Origin: Rufibacter roseolus
GTDB taxonomy: Bacteria; Bacteroidota; Bacteroidia; Cytophagales; Hymenobacteraceae
Length of the DNA: 64,000 nt
Direction of reading: 5' to 3'
Assembly (NCBI RefSeq): GCF_017916365.1
Contig: NZ_JAFMSU010000001.1
Span: 248,001-312,000, forward strand
Shown here: piece after piece, positions 34,221 through 42,292 of the stretch
Position numbering within the stretch: position 1 is the stretch's first letter
How the letters are laid out: the number at the start of each line of letters is the position of its first letter
Notes under the pieces: model-generated
The model's database searches: none
The model's input: only the letters and a program-made list of their open reading frames with translations
Told to the model about the DNA's origin: nothing
Made by a program: the position numbers and the translations under genes

Positions 34221-34713
34221 TTCCTTTCTGGCTATCTGGTGAAATATACCTATCAGTCTTCTTATTGACACCTGCACCTGGGCATTCTCCTGAACACCTC
34301 CATTTCACAGGACCCCATACCATAGTATCTTACTGCCGGGCTTTTCCTACCGGGTTGGCTGCCTCAGAACAGCAGCGTTGCACCATTCTGGTTCTCCTTC
34401 GCTAGTCCGGTTCTGTTTTCAACAGCGTTGCGGTCTGGCAAATGCTATAAAATCCTGTACGTAGATATACACCCTTTAGACAGGAAAATACGGTGTTTTC
34501 TTGCGTTTAGGGCACATTTTTTACTTTTCTGCCGACAAGCAGCCGGCTTTTAGAAGCAACCTCCCTTTTCTACCTTTCAGCCGGCGTAAAAAACCTGCCA
34601 AAATTACATCATTGACATTTCACCTATTGCCATTATGTCTTAACGCCGCGTTTAAAAGGCCTCTGAGGGCATTGGTATGCCGTTTGCAATATGCCACCTA
34701 GAAAACAGCGACC
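34221..34713. other. Gene-free gap before the Hsp20 genes
   Basis: About 490 bp with no supported gene. Short open frames exist but lack recognisable protein features. A weak left half of the dyad family (GCGTTTAGGGCACATTTTTT) lies near 34505. Confidence 0.5.
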
Positions 34714-34723
34714 GGAGGAGGAG
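34714..34723 (+). promoter_or_regulatory. Strong Shine-Dalgarno GGAGGAGGAG
   Basis: Seven bases before the ATG at 34731. Such strong anti-16S complementarity is rare in Bacteroidetes and fixes this start. Confidence 0.7.
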
Positions 34724-34730
34724 AAACATC

Positions 34731-35111
34731 ATGAAACTGATTAAAGATAAAAAGTTCTTACAGAACGTAGCGCATTATATAGACTTAACCAACACGCTGG
34801 GCGGAGGCACGGTGCAGCCGCAGGTGAAAATGGTGAAGCACAAGAAAGAGGCAGTTTTGCAGGTGTTGTTACCGGGCGTCTCTGCCGAGCAATTCCAGGT
34901 AGTCCTGGACAAAAACCAGCTCACCGTGATGGCCCTGCACCAGAGCGAGCAGCACCCAGCCATGCAGATGCCGCTGTTTCACCAGCAGTTCCTGTTGCCG
35001 CCTTATGTAGATTTCAACAATCTGCAGGTGGTACACGAGGGCAAAAAACTACGGGTGCATATCCCGTACCTGCCACAGGGACCCAGATTACTGGAAATTG
35101 AGCAACGTTAA
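34731..35111 (+). CDS. Divergent Hsp20/alpha-crystallin-type protein
   Basis: A 126-residue protein with a small heat-shock core: PQVKMVKHKKEAVLQVLLPG for the first strands, SAEQFQVVLDKNQLTVMALH for the L-T-V/I strand, and LRVHIPYLP for the last. The usual A-x-x-x-n-GvL motif is replaced by VVHEGKKLRVHIP and there is no IxI tail, so it is atypical and may be a partner of the downstream Hsp20. The start is set by a strong Shine-Dalgarno. Confidence 0.75.
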   Translation: MKLIKDKKFLQNVAHYIDLTNTLGGGTVQPQVKMVKHKKEAVLQVLLPGVSAEQFQVVLDKNQLTVMALHQSEQHPAMQMPLFHQQFLLPPYVDFNNLQVVHEGKKLRVHIPYLPQGPRLLEIEQR

Positions 35112-35123
35112 CCTAGTCATATA

Positions 35124-35158
35124 AAAAGGAGAACCCATTACCGTTTGGGGCTCCTTTT
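35124..35158 (+). terminator. Terminator between the two Hsp20 genes
   Basis: AAAAGGAG (35124-35131) and CTCCTTTT (35151-35158) with an inner CCC/GGG pair, 12 bp past the stop. A half-copy of the dyad (CCGGTCTAAAACGG) follows at 35166-35179. Confidence 0.75.
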
Positions 35159-35257
35159 CTCAAACCCGGTCTAAAACGGCCCTTGTGAACTGATTGAAGC
35201 TATTACAAAAGGCAGCCTGGGTCTGCCAATGTTTCACAATTTAAAGAACTTAAAGCT

Positions 35258-35812
35258 ATGGCCATTCAACGTTTTGGAAGCGGCTTTGACGACATGATGC
35301 CGCAGACCTTCAGCAGCATGCTGGACCGATTCTTTAATGATTCTGTGAATAGCCGCGAGCGGCTGAATAGTTTCAGCCCGCAGGTAGACACCTGTGAAAC
35401 CGAGAAAGGGTATGAAGTGGAAATGTCCCTTCCTGGCCTGAAGAAAGAAGACATTCACCTTGACTTCCATCAAGGTCGTCTTACCATCTCTGGTGAGCGG
35501 CGTTTCAACAGGGAGCAGAAAGACAAACGCTACCACCTGGTAGAAAGCCAGTACGGTTCTTTCAGCCGGTCTTTCCAGTTCCCAGACAACGTGAAACCAG
35601 AAAACATTGAGGCGGTGTTTGAAAATGGTGTCCTGCACGTGCGGGTGCCTAAAGATGAGCAGAAAACTGCCCGTCACCGCATTGAGGTACGCGAAGGCAG
35701 CAACCAGCCTATCCAGATAGAGCAAAACGCCGAGAACCAGGGATCTGACGCCAAGGGAAATACTTCTTCCCGCAAGAAGCAGACATCCATGAACGAGAAC
35801 GGCAACAAATAA
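35258..35812 (+). CDS. Small heat-shock protein Hsp20
   Basis: A 184-residue ATP-independent holdase. The N-terminus (FDDMMPQTFSSMLDRFFND) is the hydrophobic arm. The alpha-crystallin domain runs about residues 45-145, with YEVEMSLPGLKKEDIHLDF, GRLTISGER, FSRSFQFPDNV and the consensus AVFENGVLHVRVPK. The IxI motif is PIQIEQ (about residue 152). An extra Gln/Asn/Ser/Lys-rich tail of about 30 residues follows it. The pair with the upstream divergent Hsp20 suggests joint stress response. Confidence 0.93.
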   Translation: MAIQRFGSGFDDMMPQTFSSMLDRFFNDSVNSRERLNSFSPQVDTCETEKGYEVEMSLPGLKKEDIHLDFHQGRLTISGERRFNREQKDKRYHLVESQYGSFSRSFQFPDNVKPENIEAVFENGVLHVRVPKDEQKTARHRIEVREGSNQPIQIEQNAENQGSDAKGNTSSRKKQTSMNENGNK

Positions 35813-35832
35813 GAAGGCTATGCAAAGCCCTT

Positions 35833-35870
35833 AAACAGAAAGGCACCACAATTGTGGTGCCTTTCTGTTT
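35833..35870. terminator. Terminator after Hsp20
   Basis: A perfect 19-bp inverted repeat without spacer: AAACAGAAAGGCACCACAA then TTGTGGTGCCTTTCTGTTT. It serves the Hsp20 gene and probably the convergent 35891-36124 gene. Confidence 0.88.
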
Positions 35871-35890
35871 ATCTATCTGGTGCAAACAGG

Positions 35891-36124
35891 TTAGCCCTGC
35901 TTGCCGGAGCTCATAGCGGCATTGCCGTTGCCGGCGCTATCTGGGATACTGCCCGGGTTGAAGGTACTTCTGGAAGTCTGGCCCGGCGTAGCGGGGGCGT
36001 TAGGTCCGCCGCCCGAGATACGGGTAGTGGTTCCCTGTGCGGCAGCGCCTGCCTTGTTCGCCCGCACGTAATACACGGTAATGAACAAAGCGATAATCAA
36101 TAAAATACACAATGCAATGAACAT
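35891..36124 (-). CDS. Small single-pass membrane protein with Gly/Ser/Pro tail
   Basis: A 77-residue protein: membrane helix at residues 2-20 (FIALCILLIIALFITVYYV), then RANKAG and a low-complexity tail (TTTRISGGGPNAPATPGQTS). No motif suggests function. A + strand open frame of 83 codons overlaps it but shows no signal, membrane or domain pattern; the minus-strand reading is preferred for its clean membrane helix and position before a shared terminator. Confidence 0.6.
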   Translation of the reverse strand: MFIALCILLIIALFITVYYVRANKAGAAAQGTTTRISGGGPNAPATPGQTSRSTFNPGSIPDSAGNGNAAMSSGKQG

Positions 36125-36284
36125 AGTAGAATCAGGTTAAGTAAAACATAAGGCTTCTCTCTTTTACTTAGTTTTCTGCCTGCTGTTGCGCTTACCGGCT
36201 GCTTATTGCAATTGACAGGGGCTTATTGTCTTTTTTTATTTAGCTTTATCATACAGTGTCCACTTTTTTCGTTTACTTTTTGCT

Positions 36285-37055
36285 ATGATAAAAAAATTAT
36301 ATTTCCTGGTTTTCCTTTGCTGGATGGGGGCACAAAGTAGTTGGGCCCAGATCAACAGCACCACCTCGGGGCAACCTTACTTTATAGAATTGCACAACGG
36401 GCAACGCGTGTACGCGAGCCGGCTCCAGTTCAAGAGCCCCATCTTCAAACAGAACTTCTTCCTTCTGGATGATTCTCTCAAATATGCCCCGGAAACGGTG
36501 AAGTATTTCCAGAGCCAGGAAGGCTTCTTTGCCCGCGTAGACGCCGGGCGGCGCTTCAGTAACTTCGCCCAGCGGGAACAGGCCGGGCGCGTGTCTACTT
36601 ACTTTGTGTACCGCACAGATTACAACTCCTATGGCCCGGGTATTGGCGTAGGCTATGGCGGTTACGGAGGTTACGGCATGGGCGGCTACGGAATGGGAGG
36701 CTACGGTTACCCAACGCAGCGCCGCGTGTACTATTTCCAAAAGGAGAATGGCCCGCTGCAGCCCCTCACCTACAAGAACCTGCGCACCGCCCTCTCTGAC
36801 AACCCGGGCAGTATGGAAAGCCTGCAGGACTACAAACGTGGGCAGAACATCCAGACGGGCATGTACGTGGCGGGTGCGGGCTTAATGGTGGCCGGCATTA
36901 CGCAGCAGTTCAGAGGCGGCAGTACCAGCGGCAAGATCTCTCCGCTACTGCTCATTGGCGCGGGTATTTCGCTTATTCCCCAGATCCTGCGGCTGGTGAA
37001 AAAAGACCAGCTTGGCGAGGCCATTGACATCTACAACTATACTCCCAAAGAATAG
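36285..37055 (+). CDS. Secreted hypothetical protein with GYGGYGMGGYG repeat
   Basis: A 256-residue protein with a signal peptide (MIKKLYFLVFLCWMGAQSSW, AQ). Residues about 30-110 form a mixed domain (QPYFIELHNGQRVYASRLQF). A Gly/Tyr-rich repeat at about 118-145 (GVGYGGYGGYGMGGYGMGGY) splits it from a second part. Near the C-terminus a hydrophobic pair (TGMYVAGAGLMVAGITQQF, ISPLLLIGAGISLIPQIL) could cross the membrane as a hairpin. I recognise no family. A 20-bp terminator follows. Confidence 0.75.
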   Translation: MIKKLYFLVFLCWMGAQSSWAQINSTTSGQPYFIELHNGQRVYASRLQFKSPIFKQNFFLLDDSLKYAPETVKYFQSQEGFFARVDAGRRFSNFAQREQAGRVSTYFVYRTDYNSYGPGIGVGYGGYGGYGMGGYGMGGYGYPTQRRVYYFQKENGPLQPLTYKNLRTALSDNPGSMESLQDYKRGQNIQTGMYVAGAGLMVAGITQQFRGGSTSGKISPLLLIGAGISLIPQILRLVKKDQLGEAIDIYNYTPKE

Positions 37056-37071
37056 AGACTAAGGTTTGTCC

Positions 37072-37117
37072 AAAAAGCAGCGGGCCCACTCAAGACTGAG
37101 TGGGCCCGCTGCTTTTT
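37072..37117. terminator. Strong terminator after the Gly/Tyr-repeat gene
   Basis: A perfect 20-bp stem (37072-37091 with 37098-37117; core GCAGCGGGCCCACTC) and loop AAGACT with A- and T-runs at both ends, usable by the convergent SH3-domain gene too. Confidence 0.95.
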
Positions 37118-37162
37118 GTATGATATAGAGGCGGAAGCTGCCCCAGCCATCATTTCTGCGGC

Positions 37163-37477
37163 TTAGAGCTTGGCGCTTTTATCGGGGGCGACAGGTGTTT
37201 TGGCGGCAGTGGCTTTTTTGGCCTTTTTGGCTTTGAGATAGGAATTCAGCACGTAGCCTGCTTCCCCGTCAATCTGCACCAGAGACCACTCATGGTTTTG
37301 TTTCCGCATCACAATGATCTCGTCTTCAGGGCCCAGCAGGCGCATTACCTCTCCGCCTATGCCAGGCTGACGGTACATTTTAACTTTCTCTGTATTCACC
37401 CGGCTAGTAGGACCCTGGGCGAAAGATGATACTACTTGCATGCAAACGAGGGCGATAATGAATAATAAACGTTTCAT
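37163..37477 (-). CDS. Secreted SH3-like (SH3b) domain protein
   Basis: A 104-residue protein with a signal peptide ending SSFAQ. Residues about 25-80 form one bacterial SH3 domain: VNTEKVKMYRQPGIGGEVMR, EDEIIVMRKQNHEWSLVQI and GEAGYVLNSYL with the closing G-Y-V pattern. SH3b domains often bind cell wall peptides or act as ligand modules. A Lys/Ala-rich tail (KAKKAKKATAAK) follows and could contact the wall or nucleic acid. No catalytic domain. Confidence 0.82.
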   Translation of the reverse strand: MKRLLFIIALVCMQVVSSFAQGPTSRVNTEKVKMYRQPGIGGEVMRLLGPEDEIIVMRKQNHEWSLVQIDGEAGYVLNSYLKAKKAKKATAAKTPVAPDKSAKL

Positions 37478-38102
37478 AATTATTTCTTTTAAGTGAGTTA
37501 AACTGTTAAAAACAAATCTTTCTATTTTTCATTTTTTGACTTAAACAAACACCTTTTATCAGAAAAAAGGACGTACAGATCCAGGGCATAAAAAATGCCT
37601 ATTTTGTTAATGCATGTTTCTTATGTATTTGTGTTATATTCTAATAGATGCAGATTCTAAAAGAAGGTTGCTTGCAGATGGCTAATTTTTTTTCTTTTTT
37701 ATTTAAGCTTCAAATCATTCTCTCACAAGTCCTGAAATCCCTTAGCCTATTGGCCGATCATTTGTTCCTGTTCTGATTTTACAAGTTGCGTGCCATTATA
37801 TAAAACACCTGATTTACAGATATTTACCCACTTACCATCATTCAACATGTGCGATGCCGGACACAGCACTATTTGAAATCGTACACTTTGCCAATTCAAT
37901 CTTTCCAGAATAACTGAAGAAATATTTCTCCCGGTTAATTCAGGAAGTCTGCATGCAGACAAATTTTATTTTGTGAGTATTCATAGCGCAGGGATAAACC
38001 GTGTATCTACACATACAAACATGAAGACTAACACCTCTAATTACCTGCTTAACTCAGAACAATTATCTCATCATTCCTGGCTACCAACGGATCAAATATA
38101 GA

Positions 38103-38131
38103 AGGGCTATTTCCTAAAAACCAGGGCACAA
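38103..38131. repeat. GAAAACAGGC dyad, degenerate copy in AT-rich gap
   Basis: AGGGCTATTTCC, then TAAAAACCAGGGCACAAA, about 120 bp upstream of the GNAT start. Confidence 0.5.
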
Positions 38132-38223
38132 ATACTAATTAACAGATATTTAACTTTATTGGAATTACAGGTAAATTCTTTAACATTTTGTTAGCATTTG
38201 TTTCACCGCTGGTACGTGCTTCC

Positions 38224-38231
38224 TATTTTTG
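38224..38231 (+). promoter_or_regulatory. -7 box TATTTTTG
   Basis: Exact TAnnTTTG match 18 bp before the GNAT ATG. A TTTG lies 23 bp upstream, slightly beyond the usual spacing. Confidence 0.5.
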
Positions 38232-38249
38232 CCCCTTATTTGATACCCC

Positions 38250-38684
38250 ATGGCTACACCTTTGCAGATAAGGGAAATAACAGAGTTGGCTGAGATGCTG
38301 CAGCAGTTCCCCTTGATCCAGTACCTGAACCCCAACATGGAGCCGGAACGCTATGAAACCCTGTTGCGGCTCATGCTGCCCCAGCAGTACCGTATGGTGG
38401 GCGTCTTTGAGGGAGATACCTGCCTGGGCCTCTCGGGATACTGGATGGGCACCAAACTATACAGCGGCAAGTACCTGGAGATAGACAATTTTGTGGTGGA
38501 TGAACAGTACCGTTCCAAAGGCATCGGCAAAATGCTGGTAGACTGGCTAACCGATGAGGCCTCCAAAAACCAGTGCGAGACCATGATGCTGGATGCCTAC
38601 GTAGTGAACAACGCCGCCCATAAATTCTATCTCCGCGAGGGCTTCGTGATCAAAGGCTTCCACTTCCTTAAGAGGCTGGCCTAA
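38250..38684 (+). CDS. GNAT family N-acetyltransferase
   Basis: A 144-residue single-domain acetyltransferase. The acetyl-CoA pyrophosphate loop is YRSKGIGKML (R/Q-x-x-G-x-G), preceded by the strand LEIDNFVVDEQ, and the C-terminal motif B is MMLDAYVVNNAAHKFYLREG ending GFVIKGFHFLKR. The acceptor substrate is not predictable. A -7 box lies close upstream, giving a very short leader. No operon partner is clear. Confidence 0.88.
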   Translation: MATPLQIREITELAEMLQQFPLIQYLNPNMEPERYETLLRLMLPQQYRMVGVFEGDTCLGLSGYWMGTKLYSGKYLEIDNFVVDEQYRSKGIGKMLVDWLTDEASKNQCETMMLDAYVVNNAAHKFYLREGFVIKGFHFLKRLA

Positions 38685-38738
38685 TCCCAAAGGATTTATC
38701 CCCAGGAAGAAGTAACCTAGGCCCCAAACCATAGGAAC

Positions 38739-38776
38739 CGTTTAGCGGGTATTTTTCCAAAATGGACGGTGAAACA
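38739..38776. repeat. GAAAACAGGC dyad, degenerate copy upstream of the hydrolase
   Basis: CGTTTAGCGGGTATTTTTCC, then AAAATGGACGGTGAAACA, ending 42 bp before the ATG at 38819. Confidence 0.5.
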
Positions 38777-38818
38777 GTAATGTTTGGTCAGAACCCCTAA
38801 GAACGCTTACCTTACAGT

Positions 38819-39511
38819 ATGGAACCACTGCTTTTGTTACACGGCGCCTTGGGGGCCAGAAGCCAGTTTGACCCGCTGCTGCCTCTGCTTCCCGCGCAGG
38901 TGCCGGTATACGCTTTGAACTTGCCTGGCCACGGCGGAGAACCCTTCCCCAACGGCCCTTTTACCATTGAGTACTTCGCTGGGCAACTGCTTACCTGGCT
39001 GGAGGAACACAACTTGCCTCCCGTACAGGTGTTTGGCTACAGCATGGGCGGCTACGTGGCCCTGGAGGCAGCCCGGCAGAAACCAGAACGTTTCTCCAGG
39101 ATCTTCACGCTGGCCACCAAATTCAACTGGACGCCGGAAATTGCCCAGGGTGAAACTGCCAAACTCCGCCCCGAGGTCATCTCAGAGAAAGTACCGGCTT
39201 TTGCCCAGACCCTGCAACAGCGCCACGCTCCCCCAAATTGGGCTCAACTGCTGCGCCACACCGCAGACCTGATGTTGGGCCTGGGACAAACGCCTACGCT
39301 CTCTGCGCAAGAATTAGCCCAGATCAACGTTCCAGTTTGCATAGCCGTAGGCGACAAAGACCAGATGGTTTCCGTAGAAGAATCCCTGGCCGCATACCGC
39401 CAGTTGCCCAAGGGGCAGCTGCACGTTTTACCCAACACCAAACATCCGATGGAACAACTTAACTGGCCGTTGCTGGCCAGTGCTTTACAACATTTCTTCT
39501 CTTATGCGTAA
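38819..39511 (+). CDS. Alpha/beta hydrolase
   Basis: A 230-residue cytosolic hydrolase. Visible are the oxyanion strand LLLHGALGARSQFD, GHGGEPFP, the nucleophile elbow VFGYSMGGYVALEAA (Ser about residue 83), the acid VGDKDQMVS (about 182) and the catalytic His in NTKHPMEQL (about 207). The layout resembles MenH/BioH-like esterases without further evidence. Its last 8 bases (ATGCGTAA) overlap the rlpA-like start, so the two are coupled. Confidence 0.87.
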   Translation: MEPLLLLHGALGARSQFDPLLPLLPAQVPVYALNLPGHGGEPFPNGPFTIEYFAGQLLTWLEEHNLPPVQVFGYSMGGYVALEAARQKPERFSRIFTLATKFNWTPEIAQGETAKLRPEVISEKVPAFAQTLQQRHAPPNWAQLLRHTADLMLGLGQTPTLSAQELAQINVPVCIAVGDKDQMVSVEESLAAYRQLPKGQLHVLPNTKHPMEQLNWPLLASALQHFFSYA

Positions 39512-39911
39512 GCTTACCCATTTATTCCCCCACCTCTGCATCTTACTTTTACTGGCTCTGCTCGCCACCAGCTGCACCACCAAAGCCCCAGCCTTCGGGG
39601 AGCGGGGCTACACTGAGAAAGGCAAAGCGTCTTATTACTCAGATAAACTCCGGGGAAACAAAATGGCCAACGGCGACCGCTACAAACCCGGCAAACGCAC
39701 GGCAGCCCACAAGAAACTACCCTTCGGGACCAAGGTAAAAGTCACCAATCCGCAGAACGGGCGCTCCGTGAAAGTGCGCATCACCGACCGCGGCCCGTTT
39801 GCCCCCGGCCGCATCATAGACCTGTCAAAATCGGCGGCCCGTAAGTTGGATATGGAGAAAAGTGGCATTGTGCCGGTGCAGATGGAGGTAGTGAAGGAAG
39901 GGAAGAGGTGA
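39504..39911 (+). CDS. rlpA: RlpA-like lipoprotein with double-psi beta-barrel
   Basis: A 135-residue lipoprotein (lipobox LLATSC). The RlpA double-psi barrel is complete: GKASYYSDKLRGNKMANGDR, TAAHKKLPFGTKVKVTN, SVKVRITDRGPFAPGRIIDL and SAARKLDM. RlpA cleaves glycan strands lacking stem peptides at septa or binds them. There is no SPOR domain, so this is the short form. The Met at 39504 is chosen because it starts the lipoprotein signal; upstream codons overlap the hydrolase gene. Confidence 0.9.
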   Translation: MRKLTHLFPHLCILLLLALLATSCTTKAPAFGERGYTEKGKASYYSDKLRGNKMANGDRYKPGKRTAAHKKLPFGTKVKVTNPQNGRSVKVRITDRGPFAPGRIIDLSKSAARKLDMEKSGIVPVQMEVVKEGKR

Positions 39912-40008
39912 TTCTTTTACTGCTGACGCAGTGTTGCCTAGGCTTGGTGCTAACTGCGCTGTGGTGAAGCTGACTTACCTACTGTTTTATTGCTTAAATT
40001 TTTGTTGA

Positions 40009-40356
40009 CGTAGTCCGTTGATGCTGGCGTGGCGCTGCCGTTTGCGTTGGTTCATGAGCTGGGTTGTTTCATGGTTTCCCTCCGTGCGCTCACGGCCGCG
40101 AGGCCCCGCCTTCCGGCCTCGCGCTGCGCCAGCTTCCTTTGCTCCCTGGCGGTCGCAACGCCTTCGGCACCGGAACCTGACAAGGCGCTCCACCGAAAGG
40201 CTGGAATAGGGATTGCATAGGCAAGTCCCGCCCCAGACCTCACAGGTTTTGAAAAACTGTGAGGTCTTCTGTATTGTGAGGTCTTCTATATTTAGCATGG
40301 TTCAAGTCTGTGACTTGGACCCGCCATGGTCGGCAGTTTGCAACTGCCGTGAGGCG
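40009..40356 (+). repeat. 330-bp structured repeat A, copy 2
   Basis: Same orientation as the copy at 19711-20040. This copy carries an additional GTGAGGTCTTCT unit (40276-40287) after the near-palindrome at 40235-40267, and its closing part reads CGGCAGTTTGCAACTGCCG, a hairpin that is broken in copy 1. The unit lies between rlpA and pfkB with no gene on it. Confidence 0.8.
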
Positions 40357-40383
40357 CTAATCTCATAGGCCCGTGTGCTGATC

Positions 40384-40414
40384 CGCTGGCGCGAGCTTCC
40401 AGCTCGTGTCCGCA
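40384..40414. repeat. CGCTGGCGCGAGC hairpin, copy 1
   Basis: CGCTGGCGCGAGCT, TCC, AGCTCGTGTCCGCACG. Related copies are at 56305, 56535 (inverted), 61146 (degenerate) and 63967. Confidence 0.7.
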
Positions 40415-40473
40415 CGCATACCTGAGAATCTTTCCTGCAACATTTCTTAACGTTCTATTTAGCCCATAAACAT

Positions 40474-40510
40474 CGTATTAAGGCTGATTTATGCAGAATG
40501 GCCCTAAAAC
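40474..40510. repeat. GAAAACAGGC dyad, degenerate copy past pfkB
   Basis: CGTATTAAGGCTGATTT, then AGAATGGCCCTAAAACC; 20 bp past the pfkB stop. Confidence 0.5.
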
Positions 40511-40529
40511 CAAGCGATGAAGATCGGAA

Positions 40530-41462
40530 TTACCGGCGGGCCTTCAGCCATTCGTAGATGCTGTCTACATCGGGTTTGCGGCAGAGTTCTGAGCCGGGGG
40601 TCATGGTGGCGGCGGTTCCGGCGGCTACGCCGTAGCGAATCACGTCAGACAGGGGCCAGCCTTCCTGCAATTTAAGCACCATGGCCCCTACCATGCTGTC
40701 GCCGGCACCTACGGCGCTTTCCTGTTTTACGGTGGGCGGCACCACGTACTCAAATCCTTCCTTAGAGGCCAGCATGGCGCCCCGGGGGCCCAAAGACACC
40801 ACCAGTACCTGGCTCTTGCCCTCGTTCAACACCTGGGTAGCCAGATCTTCCTGCTCCTGAGAGGAAATCACTTCTTTGCTGGCTAGCGCGGCCAGTTCGT
40901 TCAGGTTGGGTTTGAGCAGGTAAATGCCTTTACCCGCCGCTTTCATCAGGGCGGCGCCCGAGGTATCCACTATCAGTTTGAAGCCTTTTTTGTAGGCCAG
41001 ATCGGCAACGCGGGCATAGAAGTCATCGGGCACGCCGGGTGGGTTACTGCCGCTGGCAATCACAAACTCGGGCACCTCTTCCAGGTCCTCCAATGCCTGC
41101 AGCAGTTGCCGCCACTCGGGTTCGGTGACCTGCGGGCCAGGCATGCCAAACCGGTACTCCTGCCGCGAGGAAACCTCAAAGACCACCAGGTTCTCGCGGG
41201 TAGACTCTTGGCAGTTGAACCTCCTGAAAGACACTCCTTCGTGGTGGAGAAGCTCACCCAGTTTTTCGCCTGTATGTCCGCCGGCCAGAAACCAGGCGCA
41301 GGATTCCCCGCCCAGTTTTTTGATGGCCCGGGAAACGTTGATACCGCCGCCGCCAGGCTCAAACACGGGTTTCTCGCAGCGCAGTTTTTTCTCGGGGGCC
41401 ACAGACTCTACCCGGGTGCTTTTGTCTATGGCCGGGTTCAGGGTAATGGTGATGATTTTCAT
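40530..41462 (-). CDS. pfkB: 6-phosphofructokinase II (PfkB family)
   Basis: A 310-residue ribokinase-fold sugar-phosphate kinase. It follows E. coli PfkB closely in the parts I know: KIITITLNPAIDKSTRVESV, KLRCEKPVFEPGGGGINVSR, YLLKPNLNELAAL, VVSLGPRGAM and the anion-hole/catalytic Asp motif SAVGAGDSMVGAMVLKLQ (Asp about residue 255). It should phosphorylate fructose 6-phosphate in glycolysis; tagatose 6-phosphate is a possible alternative. The start at 41462 matches the family; the open frame to 41549 crosses a dyad copy. Confidence 0.92.
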   Translation of the reverse strand: MKIITITLNPAIDKSTRVESVAPEKKLRCEKPVFEPGGGGINVSRAIKKLGGESCAWFLAGGHTGEKLGELLHHEGVSFRRFNCQESTRENLVVFEVSSRQEYRFGMPGPQVTEPEWRQLLQALEDLEEVPEFVIASGSNPPGVPDDFYARVADLAYKKGFKLIVDTSGAALMKAAGKGIYLLKPNLNELAALASKEVISSQEQEDLATQVLNEGKSQVLVVSLGPRGAMLASKEGFEYVVPPTVKQESAVGAGDSMVGAMVLKLQEGWPLSDVIRYGVAAGTAATMTPGSELCRKPDVDSIYEWLKARR

Positions 41463-41535
41463 AGCGTTGGTAGATGGAGGTTTGGCATGAGACCCTTTCC
41501 AGAGCGGCAGTCTATGCAAAGGCAAACGCCAAACT

Positions 41536-41572
41536 GTTTTGGTCCCCATTCTTGAAAAACAGGTTCTAAACG
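41536..41572. repeat. GAAAACAGGC dyad between divergent pfkB and sigma genes
   Basis: GTTTTGGTCCCCATTC, then TTGAAAAACAGGTTCTAAACG. The flanking genes diverge, so this copy cannot be a terminator for either. Confidence 0.65.
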
Positions 41573-41684
41573 TCTTTTACACCAGCTTTACGGTTATCTT
41601 TAGAAAGAAAGTAAAAAAACATTGCCGCCCCTGCGACTTTTCTGACCTCCGGTGCCACTTACTGCCAAACCAGAGAATAGTCTT

Positions 41685-42281
41685 ATGTCTCAACCTCAAG
41701 ATCCCAAAAGTAAACAGCAGGCGTTTCTGGCGCTCTATGAGCCGGTGCATGCGCCTTTTGCCCGGTTCTGCCAGGCACGGGTATTCCACAGCGCAGACGC
41801 CAAAGACCTCATCAGCGAGACGGTGCTACAGGCCTATGAGCATTTTGATTCGCTTCGGCACAAAGAGGCGTTTCTGCATTTCCTCTTCGGGATAGCGAGC
41901 CGACTGCTCAGGAACAAAAGCCGCCGACGCAAGTTCTGGGGCATCTTCAACAGCGGGGAGGCCGAGGAAAAACAAACCGTCTCCGGTAATGCGGAACTGG
42001 ACACCGATGTCCGGCTACTCTACGAGGCCCTGGCCAAACTTCCCGAGGAGCAACGCGAAGCCATTATCCTGTTTGAGATCTCAGGCTTCGCCCTGAAGGA
42101 AGTACAGGACATCCAGGGGTGCAGCCTCTCGGCGGTGAAATCACGCGTGGTGCGGGGCAAGAAACGGCTGGCGCGCCTGCTCAACGACCAGGAAACCCTT
42201 CGGCTGCTGGAAAGCGAACCCACCGAGGAAGCCCAGTTTGAGAAAATCAGCCCCAGAACGCAGGTAAGTCTAACTTTCTAA
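41685..42281 (+). CDS. ECF-type RNA polymerase sigma factor
   Basis: A 198-residue sigma-70 family protein with region 2 (YEPVHAPFARFCQARVFHSA, DLISETVLQAYEHFDSL) and region 4 (LAKLPEEQREAIILFEISGF, ALKEVQDIQGCSLSAVKSRV) separated by a short linker. The Met at 41685 gives the usual short N-terminus; an earlier in-frame Met at 41652 is possible. It is followed after 11 bp by the membrane protein at 42293, which looks like its regulator. Confidence 0.9.
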   Translation: MSQPQDPKSKQQAFLALYEPVHAPFARFCQARVFHSADAKDLISETVLQAYEHFDSLRHKEAFLHFLFGIASRLLRNKSRRRKFWGIFNSGEAEEKQTVSGNAELDTDVRLLYEALAKLPEEQREAIILFEISGFALKEVQDIQGCSLSAVKSRVVRGKKRLARLLNDQETLRLLESEPTEEAQFEKISPRTQVSLTF

Positions 42282-42292
42282 CCAGAACACCC

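Larger units (their letters stand above)
37478..38249. other. AT-rich gene-poor gap
   Basis: About 770 bp, clearly more AT-rich than its surroundings. One open frame of 71 codons (37747-37962, minus) has no recognisable feature and is not annotated. The gap holds a dyad copy at 38103-38131 and a -7 box at 38224; otherwise I see nothing definite. Confidence 0.5.

Noticed and set aside
35852-36103. 83-codon + strand open frame overlapping the small membrane protein
   Set aside because: It starts inside the Hsp20 terminator and shows no coherent protein features, whereas the opposite frame has a clean membrane helix.
37747-37962. 71-codon minus-strand open frame in the AT-rich gap
   Set aside because: No signal, domain, ribosome site or conserved context; kept as part of an unassigned gap.
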